A DNA stretch of 64,000 nucleotides from Chryseobacterium luteum (GCF_000737785.1 NZ_JPRO01000001.1:310001-374000); one strand, 5' to 3'; shown: positions 32,544-42,275, numbered from the stretch's first letter. Notes: a model not told the origin generated them from the letters alone. Translations and numbers: made by a program.

Positions 32544-32767
32544 TACTTTTTCTTTCCGGCCAACAAATGATACACCTGGATAAAGCAGATCAGCCCATTT
32601 GGAATAATAACAGGCCAGAGCATTCCATTAAAGATACCATAAATGACAAAGCAGATACAGCCTATCATATTGACTATTCTAATTTTTCTTACATCTTTCA
32701 ATATGAAGCTCAGTACTATGAAAATTGATGCAGAATAACCGATATAAGTAGTAATTTCGGGATTCAT
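32543..32767 (-). CDS. YgjV/SemiSWEET-like small membrane protein
   Basis: 74 residues, three hydrophobic helices (about 5-23, 28-46, 50-68). IGYSASIFIVLSFILKDVRKIRIVNMIGCICFVIYGIFNGM is the YgjV/MtN3-like pattern; these three-helix proteins resemble SemiSWEET sugar carriers, which work as dimers. Some databases wrongly label the family uroporphyrinogen decarboxylase. Coupled by a one-base overlap to the GT4 gene, so a sugar-related role is possible but not shown. Confidence 0.75.
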   Translation of the reverse strand: MNPEITTYIGYSASIFIVLSFILKDVRKIRIVNMIGCICFVIYGIFNGMLWPVIIPNGLICFIQVYHLLAGKKK

Positions 32768-32843
32768 GGAGCGTTTTTAAGGGATAACAAACTTAATCAT
32801 TTTCAATAAGATATTAAAATTTTTTCTGCCATAAAGTCATTAA

Positions 32844-32873
32844 TTGGTTTTTGGTAAAATATTTGTAATTTAG
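32844..32873 (+). promoter_or_regulatory. Promoter of clpC
   Basis: TTG (32844-32846), 19 bases, TAATTTAG (32866-32873), one base off the -7 consensus. The start near 32880 gives a leader of about 40 bases. Confidence 0.6.
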
Positions 32874-32919
32874 ATAATGAATAAATGGCAATGTTGCTAT
32901 TATTCTAATGAGATATATT

Positions 32920-35454
32920 ATGGATTATAAGTTTTCACAAGGTTTGAGCCAGGTGTTCAAACAAAGCAAAAGCGAAGCTAAACGGCTGAAAAGTGAATTT
33001 CTTAATACAGAACATCTACTTTTAGGTATTATAAAAACAGAAAACTCTGCAAAAGAAATCCTTCAAAACCTTAATGCGGATTTAACACAAATCAGAAGAA
33101 AAATTGAAACTTTAAATACAGCAAGTCTTAATCCTATTTCTGAGGAGGTTACTAATATTTCTTTCACTAAGATGGCAGATCATGCGATCAAACGTGCTGA
33201 GCTGGAATGCAGACAGTATAAAAGCAATGAAATTAATACCGTTCATCTGCTTTTAGGCATTCTTTATAAATATGAGGACCCTACTTCGAATATCCTGGGA
33301 GCTTACGACATCGATTATGAAGGAGTTTCAAAAGAATATCAGACAATGCTTAAAAATTCCGGCCAGGCTCCGCAAATGAGTGCGTATGACGATGACGATG
33401 ACAGAGAGGAATTTGAGCAGATGAGAAAGCCTTCGGGAAATTTAGGCTCTGCAAAAAGTAAAACACCTACACTGGATAACTTTGGTAGAGATTTGACTTC
33501 TTTGGCAAGAGACGGGAAATTAGACCCTGTAATCGGCCGTGAGAAGGAAATTGAAAGAGTTTCTCAGATTTTGTCACGAAGAAAGAAAAACAACCCTCTT
33601 CTTATCGGTGAGCCTGGAGTTGGTAAATCTGCGATTGCAGAAGGACTGGCATTAAGAATTCAGCAGAAGAAAGTTTCCAGAGTTCTTTACGGAAAACGTG
33701 TCATTACTTTGGATCTGGCGAGTTTAGTTGCCGGAACGAAATACCGTGGCCAGTTTGAGGAAAGAATGAAGGCGATCATGACAGAACTGGAAAAAAACAG
33801 GGATGTCATCTTATTCATTGATGAGCTTCACACCATTGTTGGTGCTGGAAGTTCTACAGGAAGTTTAGATGCATCCAATATGTTTAAACCAGCTTTGGCG
33901 AGGGGCGAAATTCAATGCATCGGGGCAACCACCCTGGATGAGTACCGTCAATATATTGAAAAAGACGGCGCTTTGGAAAGAAGATTCCAGAAAGTAATGG
34001 TGGAACCTACCAATATTGAGGAAACCATTCAGATCCTGAATCAGATTAAAGATAAGTACGAGGAACATCATAATGTAGTATATACTCCGGAAGCAATTCT
34101 GGCGTGTGTCAATCTGACATCAAGATATATTACAGACCGTTTCTTACCCGATAAGGCTATTGATGCCATGGATGAAGCAGGTTCCCGTGTTTATATCAAA
34201 AACATGAAAGTTCCTACTGAGATCATTGATTTTGAAAAGAAAATCGAGGATATTAAGGAAATGAAGCAGAAAGCCGTAAAAGCCCAGGATTACCTTGAAG
34301 CCAGAAAGCTTAAAGATGAAGAGGAACGTCTTCAGATGGAACTGAACGTGGCTCAGGAAAAATGGGACAAAGATGTAAAAGAGAAAAAAGAAACCGTAAC
34401 CGAGGAAAATGTAGCAGAAGTGGTTTCTATGATGAGTGGTGTTCCGGTAACGAAAGTAGGTAAAAATGAGCTTGATAAATTAGCTCAGATGGATGAGAAA
34501 CTGAACGGAAAAGTAATCGGTCAGGAGGATGCTGTGAAGAAAGTTGTAAAGGCAATTCAGAGAAACAGAGCCGGGCTTAAAGACCCTAACCGTCCTATCG
34601 GTACGTTTATCTTCCTTGGTACTACCGGGGTTGGTAAAACCGAGCTTGCCAAAGTAATGGCAAGAGAACTTTTTGAATCTGATGAATCTCTGATCCGGAT
34701 CGACATGAGTGAATACATGGAAAAATTTGCGGTTTCAAGATTGGTTGGAGCGCCTCCGGGATACGTAGGATACGAAGAGGGCGGACAGTTAACTGAAGCG
34801 GTAAGAAGAAAGCCTTATGCTGTGGTTCTCCTGGATGAGATTGAAAAAGCTCACCCGGATGTATTCAATATTCTGTTGCAGATCCTGGATGAAGGCCATG
34901 TTACAGATAGTTTAGGAAGAAAAATCGACTTTAGAAATACGATCATTATCCTGACTTCAAATATCGGTACAAGAGATCTTAAAGATTTCGGAGACGGTGT
35001 AGGATTCGGAACTTCAGCTAAAAAGACAGGTTCAGACACAAGAGCGAGAAGCACGATTGAAAATGCTCTTAAGAAAGCATTTGCTCCGGAATTCTTAAAC
35101 AGAATTGATGACATTGTGATCTTCAACTCTCTTGTACAGGATGATATTAAAAGAATTATCGATATCGAACTGAACAAGCTTTATGGCAGACTTGAAAAAT
35201 TAGGCTATAAAGTGGAATTAACTGATGAAGCGAAAGACTTTATTTCTGAAAAAGGATGGGATAAAGACTTTGGAGCAAGACCGTTGAAACGTGCGATCCA
35301 GAAATATATTGAAGATTTATTGGCAGAAATGCTGGTAAACAAGCAATTGAATGAAGGAGAAACGGTGATCCTGGATCTTAATGATGCAAAGGATGCACTT
35401 ATCGGGAAAGCTTCTAAAACAAAGAAAACGACTGAAAAGTCTTCTCAATCTTAA
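32920..35454 (+). CDS. clpC: ClpC-type AAA+ unfoldase
   Basis: About 844 residues from MDYKFSQGLSQVFKQ (a Met four codons upstream is less typical). Clp N-domain repeats at 1-150, first ATPase with GEPGVGKSA and a Walker B of ILFIDELHTIVGAG, a UVR-like coiled segment (KAQDYLEARKLKDEEERLQ), and a second ATPase with GTTGVGKTELAK and LLDEIEKAHPDVFN. Pairs with ClpP to break down proteins. No ClpP-binding loop was checked in detail, but GFGTSAKKTGSD stands at the variable linker. A TTG/TAATTTAG promoter precedes it and a strong terminator follows. Confidence 0.95.
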   Translation: MDYKFSQGLSQVFKQSKSEAKRLKSEFLNTEHLLLGIIKTENSAKEILQNLNADLTQIRRKIETLNTASLNPISEEVTNISFTKMADHAIKRAELECRQYKSNEINTVHLLLGILYKYEDPTSNILGAYDIDYEGVSKEYQTMLKNSGQAPQMSAYDDDDDREEFEQMRKPSGNLGSAKSKTPTLDNFGRDLTSLARDGKLDPVIGREKEIERVSQILSRRKKNNPLLIGEPGVGKSAIAEGLALRIQQKKVSRVLYGKRVITLDLASLVAGTKYRGQFEERMKAIMTELEKNRDVILFIDELHTIVGAGSSTGSLDASNMFKPALARGEIQCIGATTLDEYRQYIEKDGALERRFQKVMVEPTNIEETIQILNQIKDKYEEHHNVVYTPEAILACVNLTSRYITDRFLPDKAIDAMDEAGSRVYIKNMKVPTEIIDFEKKIEDIKEMKQKAVKAQDYLEARKLKDEEERLQMELNVAQEKWDKDVKEKKETVTEENVAEVVSMMSGVPVTKVGKNELDKLAQMDEKLNGKVIGQEDAVKKVVKAIQRNRAGLKDPNRPIGTFIFLGTTGVGKTELAKVMARELFESDESLIRIDMSEYMEKFAVSRLVGAPPGYVGYEEGGQLTEAVRRKPYAVVLLDEIEKAHPDVFNILLQILDEGHVTDSLGRKIDFRNTIIILTSNIGTRDLKDFGDGVGFGTSAKKTGSDTRARSTIENALKKAFAPEFLNRIDDIVIFNSLVQDDIKRIIDIELNKLYGRLEKLGYKVELTDEAKDFISEKGWDKDFGARPLKRAIQKYIEDLLAEMLVNKQLNEGETVILDLNDAKDALIGKASKTKKTTEKSSQS

Positions 35455-35475
35455 TCGAGTAATGTAATTATACTG

Positions 35476-35510
35476 AAAAGCACCGGAAAAATCCGGTGCT
35501 TTTTGTTTTT
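35476..35510 (+). terminator. Terminator of clpC
   Basis: 12-bp perfect stem AAAAGCACCGGA / TCCGGTGCTTTT (35476-35487 with 35492-35503) and a T-rich tail. Confidence 0.93.
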
Positions 35511-35712
35511 AGGTATGTTTTGGCTAAAGCCCGTTTCTATTGATATTAAATTATGATGGTTTTATTTTTTAAGTCTCTCAGGTTTACAACATGCGTTGAT
35601 GCTATTTTACTTTATTTAAAATTTAACTTAAAACATTATATATAAACAGGTTACACAACCCTAATACAGATAAGCATTAATGATTTTCCGTTGATTTATT
35701 AGAGATAAAAAA

Positions 35713-36240
35713 TTAAAGCCCCACTACAAAGCCGATATTCGGCACAAGACCGCTTGAAAATATACTCGAATTCTCTTTCCACAGTACATTATACATTACC
35801 CCCAGCTGCATAAAAGAGTTGCTCCCTATCCTCTGCATATAGCCGCCGCCCAGATATAAAGCAGTTTCCTGATCATTCACTTTATAGTTATAAAATTTGT
35901 CTTTATAATTGATGAAATAATGCTGAAGATTGGCCCCTACATAAAAGGATCTTGCAAAATAATAATTGGCGAAAGGACCCACTCCAAACATTGTTGAACG
36001 GTAATAATCTGAAGTCTGCCAGGAAACACTTCCAACTACCCCACCTTCCAAATCTTCTGTAAGTTTGTAACCGACTCTCGGAGAGGCCTGTAAATAAAAC
36101 GAACTCTGGCTTCCGAAACCTACTCCGATTCCGCCACCGAAAGTCCAGCGATTGTTATTTTCCGGTGAAGCACCGATTGAAACCTGAGAAAACATGGATC
36201 CCGAAATCATTATAAATAAAGGAATAATAAAATTTTTCAT
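35713..36240 (-). CDS. Small outer-membrane beta-barrel protein
   Basis: 175 residues with a signal peptide (MKNFIIPLFIMISGSMFSQ). Alternating aromatic and polar residues form about eight strands (GGGIGVGFGSQSSFYLQASPRVGYKL, GVVGSVSWQTSDYY, FGVGPFANYYFARSFYVGANLQHYF) and the end PNIGFVVGL has the C-terminal strand pattern of OmpA/OmpW-size barrels. Function unknown; likely a porin-like or structural barrel. The 118-bp spacer before mnmA holds the promoters of both divergent genes. Confidence 0.8.
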   Translation of the reverse strand: MKNFIIPLFIMISGSMFSQVSIGASPENNNRWTFGGGIGVGFGSQSSFYLQASPRVGYKLTEDLEGGVVGSVSWQTSDYYRSTMFGVGPFANYYFARSFYVGANLQHYFINYKDKFYNYKVNDQETALYLGGGYMQRIGSNSFMQLGVMYNVLWKENSSIFSSGLVPNIGFVVGL

Positions 36241-36357
36241 AGTAATATCGTTTTTATCAATGTTTAAAATTATGGTTTTTTTTCGAATTTTTTTAGTCGT
36301 ATTTTTGCCGGGTCAAACTAAGAACTCCCGTTAAGAGTTTCGTAAAATTGAAATAAA

Positions 36358-37545
36358 ATGAAAGTAGTAGTAGGATTATCTGGAGGTGTAGATTCCAGTG
36401 TTACAGCGTATTTATTGCAACAACAGGGTCATGAAGTGGTCGCTTTGTTTATGAGAAACTGGAATGATGCTTCGGTAACGCTTGAGGATGAATGCCCGTG
36501 GATTGAAGACAGTAATGATGCCCTGATGGTAGCCCAGAAGCTGGGAATTCCTTTTCAGGTCATTGATATGAGCGAGCTTTACAAAGAGCGTATCGTAGAT
36601 TATATGTTTGATGAATATCAGAAAGGAAGAACTCCGAATCCTGATGTTTTATGCAACAGAGAGGTTAAATTTGATGTTTTCATGAAGACAGCGATGTCTT
36701 TAGGGGCTGATAAAGTAGCTACGGGACATTATGCCCAGGTTACTTCGACTTTTGATGAAAACGGAAAGGAAATATTCCATCTTTTAGCTGGAAAAGATAA
36801 CAATAAAGACCAGTCTTATTTTCTGTGCCAGCTGAGCCAGAACCAGTTGTCCAAAGCATTGTTCCCTATCGGTGAGCTTACCAAGCCCCAGGTAAGGGAA
36901 ATTGCTAAAGAGATCGGACTTGTAACTGCCGACAAAAAGGATTCGCAGGGGCTGTGCTTTATCGGAAAAGTAAGTCTTCCCCAGTTTTTGCAGCAGCAGC
37001 TGGTTCCTAAAGAAGGCGAAATTGTAGAAATTTTCAAAGATTCACCTTTATTTTCAGAAGAAAAGCCAGAATTTTCTTCGAAAGAGGAAGAACTGGAATT
37101 TTTATCCCGGAAAATCAATTATAAAAAATCCGACGGAAAAGTGATCGGAAAGCATCAGGGCGCCCAGTTTTTCACGATCGGGCAAAGCAAAGGCCTTGGC
37201 ATCGGCGGCCATAAAGAAAGCTGTTTTATCATCTCCAGAGACATGGAAAACAACATTATTTTTGTAGGTGAAGGCCACAGCTCTCCGGGACTGCACAAAA
37301 AAGCATTAAAAATTGATAATTCTGAAGTACACTGGGTTCGTGAGGATATGAAGCTGGAAACAGGAGGATCTATGGAAGTAATGGCAAGATTCAGATACAG
37401 ACAGTCTTTGCAGAAAGCAGTACTTTATCAGTTTGAGAATGCAGCTTATATTGAATTTGAAGAGCCTCAGTCAGCAATTGCGGAAGGCCAGTTTGCAGCA
37501 TGGTATATGGGTGAAGAGCTGATTGGAAGCGGAGTTATTGCATAA
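36358..37545 (+). CDS. mnmA: tRNA 2-thiouridine synthase MnmA
   Basis: 395 residues. Thiolates U34 in tRNA-Lys, Glu and Gln using ATP and a persulfide sulfur donor. PP-loop [10 protein letters not shown] at residues 6-15, active-site Cys99 in [12 protein letters not shown], second Cys in [10 protein letters not shown], and HYAQV. A TATTTTTG -7 box at 36300-36307 is about 51 bases before the ATG. The residues 220-245 insert ([21 protein letters not shown]) is longer than in E. coli. Confidence 0.95.
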   Translation: MKVVVGLSGGVDSSVTAYLLQQQGHEVVALFMRNWNDASVTLEDECPWIEDSNDALMVAQKLGIPFQVIDMSELYKERIVDYMFDEYQKGRTPNPDVLCNREVKFDVFMKTAMSLGADKVATGHYAQVTSTFDENGKEIFHLLAGKDNNKDQSYFLCQLSQNQLSKALFPIGELTKPQVREIAKEIGLVTADKKDSQGLCFIGKVSLPQFLQQQLVPKEGEIVEIFKDSPLFSEEKPEFSSKEEELEFLSRKINYKKSDGKVIGKHQGAQFFTIGQSKGLGIGGHKESCFIISRDMENNIIFVGEGHSSPGLHKKALKIDNSEVHWVREDMKLETGGSMEVMARFRYRQSLQKAVLYQFENAAYIEFEEPQSAIAEGQFAAWYMGEELIGSGVIA

Positions 37546-37623
37546 AAGAATTTTTCTTAAATTTTCTGTAACGAATTTTGAATTGTTAGACTTACTGAGT
37601 AAATAACAATAAAAAATATCACT

Positions 37624-37830
37624 ATGAAAACGACTTCAAAAAACCGGTATGCTTTTGTCAATCTTCTTTTAATCCCTGTTGTAAGTGCCGTTTTTGGGTA
37701 TAATCTTTATCAGATGATTGTACATACGGAAGCTTCAAATATTGCTGCCACACTTATTTTAGCAGTGATCACTTCTGTAATGGTGCGCAGATACGGTTAC
37801 AAACCGGCAAAAGAAAAACAAGACAATTAA
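37624..37830 (+). CDS. Small two-helix membrane protein
   Basis: 68 residues. Two hydrophobic stretches (about 9-32 and 41-58) with a basic start (MKTTSKNRY) and a Lys-rich end, so both termini are probably in the cytoplasm. No family is recognised. A hairpin terminator follows. Confidence 0.6.
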   Translation: MKTTSKNRYAFVNLLLIPVVSAVFGYNLYQMIVHTEASNIAATLILAVITSVMVRRYGYKPAKEKQDN

Positions 37831-37851
37831 ATGATCTTAATGATACTTATA

Positions 37852-37886
37852 AATCCCGAAGCATTTTTGTTTCGGGTTTCTTTTTA
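37852..37886 (+). terminator. Terminator of the 68-aa gene
   Basis: CCCGAA / TTCGGG stem (37855-37860 with 37871-37876) extended by A-T pairs around a bulged T, long T-tail. Confidence 0.5.
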
Positions 37887-37902
37887 TTGATGTATTGAAA
37901 TT

Positions 37903-38256
37903 TTATTGCCTGATTTTATGCTTGAATTCAGTGGATATAAAAATCATATTAATAATGATTTCCGCCACAAGGATGCTGAATAAAATTCCCACCGGTCGGT
38001 CTAAACTCAGTCCACGGAATAATTTAACAACCCCCAGGAGAAAAATAAAGATCATAAAGTAAAAAGAAATCTTTGAAACATTCTCTCTGAAAAATCTTAA
38101 ACAGAAAGCAGAGAGATAAAACCCTATGGTCAGGGTGAAATAGAATTGCAAAAATTCCGGTCCTCTTAAAATAATGGGATTCAATGTATGACAGAATACG
38201 GCAAGTCCTGTAAAGCTTACCAATAACGGTATTGAGTGAATGATTATCTTTTTCAT
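37903..38256 (-). CDS. Multi-helix membrane protein of unknown function
   Basis: 117 residues, four hydrophobic helices (about 5-24, 34-54, 64-82, 88-107). Lies 15 bases after the Gly/Cys-tailed protein gene on the same strand, so probably co-transcribed. No family recognised; the ending (STEFKHKIRQ) is basic. Confidence 0.6.
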   Translation of the reverse strand: MKKIIIHSIPLLVSFTGLAVFCHTLNPIILRGPEFLQFYFTLTIGFYLSAFCLRFFRENVSKISFYFMIFIFLLGVVKLFRGLSLDRPVGILFSILVAEIIINMIFISTEFKHKIRQ

Positions 38257-38271
38257 AGCCCTGTATTTTGT

Positions 38272-39030
38272 TTATCCTCCACATCCTCCTCCGCAACCAC
38301 CACAACCTCCGCCGCAGCCTCCGCTACATCCACCACCTCCTCCATCACCACCACAGCTGGAAGCACTACCACCATCGCCACCTCCTTCTATACTTCGGTC
38401 ATCCTTCTTTTTACCGGCGATATTTTCGCTGTTCCCCTGAAATGCGCCGACAATATGAAAGAAAATGAAAAAGCCAATGATCGGTAATGCCGCTAATGTT
38501 AATGATCCTAAAACTTCGCCCAAACAGGATGACAGCATAAAAAGAGTAATCAATAAAGGAATGATTCTCAATCTTTTCAGCCAAATTGTCCTGCTGCCGG
38601 CTTTCTCTTTCCCGTACCAGATATCCCTTGGGGCTTCCTGCTGAAAGATCTCCTGATAACTTTTCAAGGTATCCGAGAACCATTTCCTGTGTTTTTCTTT
38701 TTCTACAAAGCCTCCTTTTGAAAGATGGTGATGCAGCTTCCTTTGTAAAATCCGGGGACAGAATTCTTCCCAGTAATTCTCGGTGTAAATAAGATGCATA
38801 TGCCAGACTTTATCCACGGTTTCGCTTGGTGAAGCACCGTTTGGAAGAATACAGCAGAGATAAACGAACTTCTTATATTCTTCTATTGCTTTTTTAGTGA
38901 ATTCTAAGGTCCAGTTTTCTTCTTTGGCCAGTTTTTTTGAAAAAGGAAAATCCACATTGGGAGCGTCCGGCGAAAACTTCTGAAGTCTGTTCCAGAGAGC
39001 ATCGTTCTGTAATGAGATTTTTGTTTCCAT
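38272..39030 (-). CDS. Glycine-rich-domain protein with a Gly/Cys-repeat tail
   Basis: 252 residues. Residues 1-135 resemble the glycine-rich-domain (GRDP) helical fold: YKKFVYLCCILPNGASPSETVDKVWHMHLIYTENYWEEFCP. Two hydrophobic helices follow at about 157-195. Residues from about 218 to the end are nearly all Gly, Cys and Asp (CGGDGG, GGCSGG, GGCGG units) with nine cysteines. The tail may bind metal, form disulfides or be exposed at the surface. The tail-coding region is a simple-sequence stretch on both strands, and an out-of-frame Pro-rich frame opposite it is only a shadow. Confidence 0.75.
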   Translation of the reverse strand: METKISLQNDALWNRLQKFSPDAPNVDFPFSKKLAKEENWTLEFTKKAIEEYKKFVYLCCILPNGASPSETVDKVWHMHLIYTENYWEEFCPRILQRKLHHHLSKGGFVEKEKHRKWFSDTLKSYQEIFQQEAPRDIWYGKEKAGSRTIWLKRLRIIPLLITLFMLSSCLGEVLGSLTLAALPIIGFFIFFHIVGAFQGNSENIAGKKKDDRSIEGGGDGGSASSCGGDGGGGGCSGGCGGGCGGCGGGCGG

Positions 39031-39144
39031 TGTTTTAACTTTTATTTTCTACTCAAATATGAATTGATTGTAAAATATAAAAGTCTTTCAACGGTCTTTT
39101 TATATCGTAAATAAACCTTAAATTAGTCTTGTAAATAATAACTG

Positions 39145-40041
39145 ATGAAAAAAGAAGATATCGTTCATCTTGAAAAATTAATGAACTTCCTGAGTCTGCA
39201 TTTTTTAAAGAAAAATCATTGGGAAGATGTTACGAAAACCGAATGGTCGTATATCGTTGCGGAACTTAATGATTTAATCATCGCTGACGGTGCAGACAAA
39301 GGCATAAAAAAAGAGCCGGAACTCCTAGGCTCCCATTACCTGTATGAACATTTGATAATCAATAAACTAAAGAAATATTACCAGAACGAAAATGCGGTTT
39401 TAAGCAAACCCAATCTGGCAAAACTGAGTTCGATCGTAAAGGTTTTAGGATATTCAAATTACATTGATTTTATTAATTCAAATACGGAAGCATTCAATTT
39501 TAATGATCTGAGAATTGATATGAACAATGCAAAGCAGAACACGTTGCTTCTGGACTGTCTAACCGGCTGCTGGTATTCTTACAACAGAAATCTTCCGGAA
39601 AATATCCTGCAGGCCAAAGACGACCGGATATGGCGTTCTGCAATGGAAATCTACAAGTCTGAGACCACCGGCGAATATTTCATCGAACGAAGCGGCGGCG
39701 ATCATCATAAATATTTCGGAAAGGTGACGGCTTATTCGGATTACGTATTTATCATTATGAACAGCAATACGTTCATCCGCCAGAGACATTTTATCTCAAG
39801 GATAAAAGATATCAAGGAAAAGCTTAAAAATCCAGAATATAAGCTCCATGAGTTGCATTTTATAAGTACATGTATCAGTTTTAACCAGGAGCCTATTGCC
39901 CTGTTCGAGATATTTCAGAAAGCGGACAGGAAGACTTTTATTTCCGATTCTATCAGCTTCCCGATCAACAGCGATGAAATTCCTCAATCTATTATCAAAC
40001 AGCTTGAAGATACTGAATCCAACAGGATAGATTACAGGTAG
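39145..40041 (+). CDS. Protein of unknown function, helical N-terminus
   Basis: 298 residues. The first 110 residues are mostly helix (LEKLMNFLSLHFLKKNHWEDVTKTEWSYI, HYLYEHLIINKLKKYY) and could bind nucleic acid or protein. The rest (LLLDCLTGCWYSYNRN, EYFIERSGGDHHKYFGKVT, DYVFIIMNSNTFIRQRHFI) alternates beta-strands and turns. No transmembrane helix or signal peptide. It is convergent with the LytTR operon. I cannot name a family. Confidence 0.6.
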   Translation: MKKEDIVHLEKLMNFLSLHFLKKNHWEDVTKTEWSYIVAELNDLIIADGADKGIKKEPELLGSHYLYEHLIINKLKKYYQNENAVLSKPNLAKLSSIVKVLGYSNYIDFINSNTEAFNFNDLRIDMNNAKQNTLLLDCLTGCWYSYNRNLPENILQAKDDRIWRSAMEIYKSETTGEYFIERSGGDHHKYFGKVTAYSDYVFIIMNSNTFIRQRHFISRIKDIKEKLKNPEYKLHELHFISTCISFNQEPIALFEIFQKADRKTFISDSISFPINSDEIPQSIIKQLEDTESNRIDYR

Positions 40042-40094
40042 GTACGGGGTTTGTGATGCAGTTGTTTGAGTTATGGCGTGTCTGCAATCTTATT

Positions 40095-40838
40095 TTACCC
40101 CACCAGCCATTCTTTAAAATCTTTCACCCGGTCGCGGCTGACCGTAATTTCTTCCTGCGGCTGAAATTCCAAATCGACTTTGTAGTATGGAGAGGTATGG
40201 ATGTTCTTTATATAGTCTGAATTAATGATAAACTGCCTGTTTACACGGAAAAATTTCTTATCCTCCAGAATGTCTTCAAGCTCGTCCAGTGTGAAATCTG
40301 ATGGGTAGACCCTCTCATCAGTCTGTAGATAGACGATCTTATTTTCACTAAAAAAACAGCTTATTTCATGGGTCTGTACGATCTTCAGATTATATCCGAT
40401 CTTGACCAAAACCCGGGAAAGGGTAGATTTTTCTTTTCTGATGAGCTGTTTGATGTCTTCAGAGCCGGATGTGCTGCCGGATGGGATAAATGATTTGAAC
40501 TTTTCCACTGCCCCGGAAAGGTCTTCTTCCAGGATAGGTTTCAAAAGATAATCAATGCTGTTCAGCTTAAATGCTTTCAAAGTATATTGGTCAAAAGCTG
40601 TCGTATAAATGATAAATCCTTTGGTTGGTACTTTTTCGAAAATATCGAAGGACAGGCCGTCTCCCAGTACTATGTCGGAAAAGATAAGCTGCGGATGCTC
40701 ATTTTCAGAAAACCAGGCAATTCCTTCTTCTACAGATTCTATTTTGGCAACCACCTCTATTTCAGGAAAAATGTTAAGCATTCTTTCCAGTTTCCTTGAA
40801 GCGGGTTTTTCATCTTCAATAATGACAGTCTTGATCAT
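40095..40838 (-). CDS. LytTR-type response regulator
   Basis: 247 residues. Receiver domain 1-120 with IIEDE at 6-10, phospho-acceptor Asp55 (LIFSDIVLGD), the switch Thr in IIYTTAFDQYTLKAFK and Lys at SIDYLLKPILEEDL. LytTR DNA-binding domain about 140-247: LVKIGYNLKIVQTHEISCFFSEN...YLQTDERVY...FFRVNRQFIINSDYIK. It pairs with the LytS-like kinase in the same operon. I propose that it binds the 21-bp-spaced direct repeats found upstream of the kinase gene and the TonB receptor gene. Last gene of the operon read leftward. Confidence 0.93.
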   Translation of the reverse strand: MIKTVIIEDEKPASRKLERMLNIFPEIEVVAKIESVEEGIAWFSENEHPQLIFSDIVLGDGLSFDIFEKVPTKGFIIYTTAFDQYTLKAFKLNSIDYLLKPILEEDLSGAVEKFKSFIPSGSTSGSEDIKQLIRKEKSTLSRVLVKIGYNLKIVQTHEISCFFSENKIVYLQTDERVYPSDFTLDELEDILEDKKFFRVNRQFIINSDYIKNIHTSPYYKVDLEFQPQEEITVSRDRVKDFKEWLVG

Positions 40839-40892
40839 TGAGTTTCGGTTTTAGTTTTAATCCGGAATAAAATTAGATAAAAAATGAACAGC

Positions 40893-41168
40893 TTAAAAAT
40901 CTATGTTCTTTTTGCCTTTTCTCATTTCTCTTTCTATAGCATCTTTTTCCCATTCTGTATCTAAAAGGAACAGCTTCACCGCTTTCACTATCAGAATAAT
41001 TCCCCATATCAAAAGGATAACAGATCCGTCAAATAAAGAGAAATTAATTTTCCCGTTTTCAAAAACATCGTTAAAAAACAGAATTCCAGCCACTATTCCA
41101 AACCACAGAAGGCTTTTATAAAATTTTTTCAGCTGGCTGACTCTTTCGCAGGCATTATTGTAATCCAT
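40893..41168 (-). CDS. 2TM-domain protein (paralog 1)
   Basis: About 91 residues from MDYNNACERVSQLKKFYKSLLWFG (ATG at 41168; the frame can be extended to 41207). The form is a short N-terminal helix (A/CERVxxLKxFY), two membrane helices (about 22-40 and 52-72) and a charged end (TEWEKDAIEREMRKG). This is the 2TM domain of Bacteroidetes, found alone or fused to histidine kinases. Three more copies lie in this operon. Precise role unknown. Confidence 0.75.
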   Translation of the reverse strand: MDYNNACERVSQLKKFYKSLLWFGIVAGILFFNDVFENGKINFSLFDGSVILLIWGIILIVKAVKLFLLDTEWEKDAIEREMRKGKKNIDF

Positions 41169-41190
41169 GATCATTAAAGTTTTTAAGTTA

Positions 41191-41487
41191 TTATAATGTT
41201 TTTGCATTTTTTTGTTCCTGATCCATCAGTTCTTTGATTTTCCTATCTTCCCATTCTTTTCCTATCCCAAAAACATTGACAGCATGGGCTAAGATTCCGA
41301 TTCCCCATCCTAACATCGGCCAGTAAAACCATAGGTGATCCGGTGATGTAAGAAGATTGAGTGCTGCCAGGAAAGGGATCACCAGACAGTATGAAGTGAG
41401 GTTTCCGTAAAATCCTTTTAATTCTTTTACTCTTTTTGCTGCTTTCTCGTAAGCCCTTGTTTCTTTTGTGTATCCCATTGTTTCCAT
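41191..41487 (-). CDS. 2TM-domain protein (paralog 2)
   Basis: 98 residues. YEKAAKRVKELKGFYGNLTSYCLVIPFLAALNLLTSP then WPMLGWGIGILAHAVNVFG and EWEDRKIKELMDQEQ. Closest in sequence to the 2TM tail of the LytS-like kinase (WPMLGWGIG and FPMLGWGIG), so one probably derives from the other by duplication. Start at the first Met; a second is 9 bases later. Confidence 0.8.
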   Translation of the reverse strand: METMGYTKETRAYEKAAKRVKELKGFYGNLTSYCLVIPFLAALNLLTSPDHLWFYWPMLGWGIGILAHAVNVFGIGKEWEDRKIKELMDQEQKNAKTL

Positions 41488-41705
41488 AATTCTGATTTTT
41501 AAAAGTTAGTTTGTCATTTTGTTGAATCAAAGGTAGGCCAGAAATGAGCCTTCTATCAACTTTATATGACCGAACCGTAGAATACACTTTCTGAATGGTA
41601 AAAAGGTTGGTTTGACTTTGGGTTTATGCTTTTTAATTTCCCGCAGACCGTGTATATTACACCAATGATTGCGTTGGAATGATAGGTTTTTTTGAAAATG
41701 AAGAA

Positions 41706-42275
41706 TCAGTAAATGAAAGGAATGAGTTTTTTAGTCTTTTTTCTGTATCCCACGTATTCGTCTCCAAATTTTTCGACCAAAGCCTGTTCTTCCACTTTAA
41801 TCCTGTAGATGAAAGCTAAAAACGGCGGCAGAAAAGCGAGAATCAATGAAGCCCAGTTATTGAGATAAAGTCCCAATCCTAAAGAAGTCAGCAGGGCAAA
41901 TGCATAGGAAGGATGTCTCAGATATTTATAAAAGCCCTCTTTTTTAATCTGATGATCTTCTTTTATCGTAACATCTACCGTAAAATATTTACCTAACGAT
42001 CTGATGATTATAAACCTGATAATAATCCCGAGAAGGATCAAAGCTTCACCTGTATACAGGATCCATATTCCTTCAGCAATAGGAAATTTCGTCATATTGG
42101 ATACTGTTACTGAGGCTGCAATGGAAAAAGGAATGGCCATCCACAAAATATTCAGCGTAGACCTGTCTTTGTCTTTTTTGTCTTCTTTGCCGGATTTCAG
42201 CATATTTTTATAGAGGATCTCAGTAAGGAGCCATGCGGCCATTGAAATGTAAAATAAGAGCTGTAGTGGATGCAT
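41706..42275 (-). CDS. Isoprenylcysteine-methyltransferase-like (ICMT/PEMT) membrane protein
   Basis: 189 residues, at least four membrane helices. The C-terminal block GFYKYLRHPSYAFALLTSLGLGLYLNNW, then RIKVEEQALVEKFGDEYVGYRKKTKKLIPFI is the phospholipid/ICMT methyltransferase signature (RHPxY, EE..L...G..Y..Y...). Such enzymes methylate lipid or isoprenoid groups with SAM. It lies within the LytS/LytTR operon with gaps of 218 and 68 bases, so linkage to signalling is uncertain. Confidence 0.82.
   Translation of the reverse strand: MHPLQLLFYISMAAWLLTEILYKNMLKSGKEDKKDKDRSTLNILWMAIPFSIAASVTVSNMTKFPIAEGIWILYTGEALILLGIIIRFIIIRSLGKYFTVDVTIKEDHQIKKEGFYKYLRHPSYAFALLTSLGLGLYLNNWASLILAFLPPFLAFIYRIKVEEQALVEKFGDEYVGYRKKTKKLIPFIY

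Noticed and set aside
38236..38487. Thr/Ser- and Pro/His-rich frames opposite the Gly/Cys tail
   Set aside because: Shadow frames of a GGC/TGT-rich repeat; several frames are open only because stop codons are rare in it.
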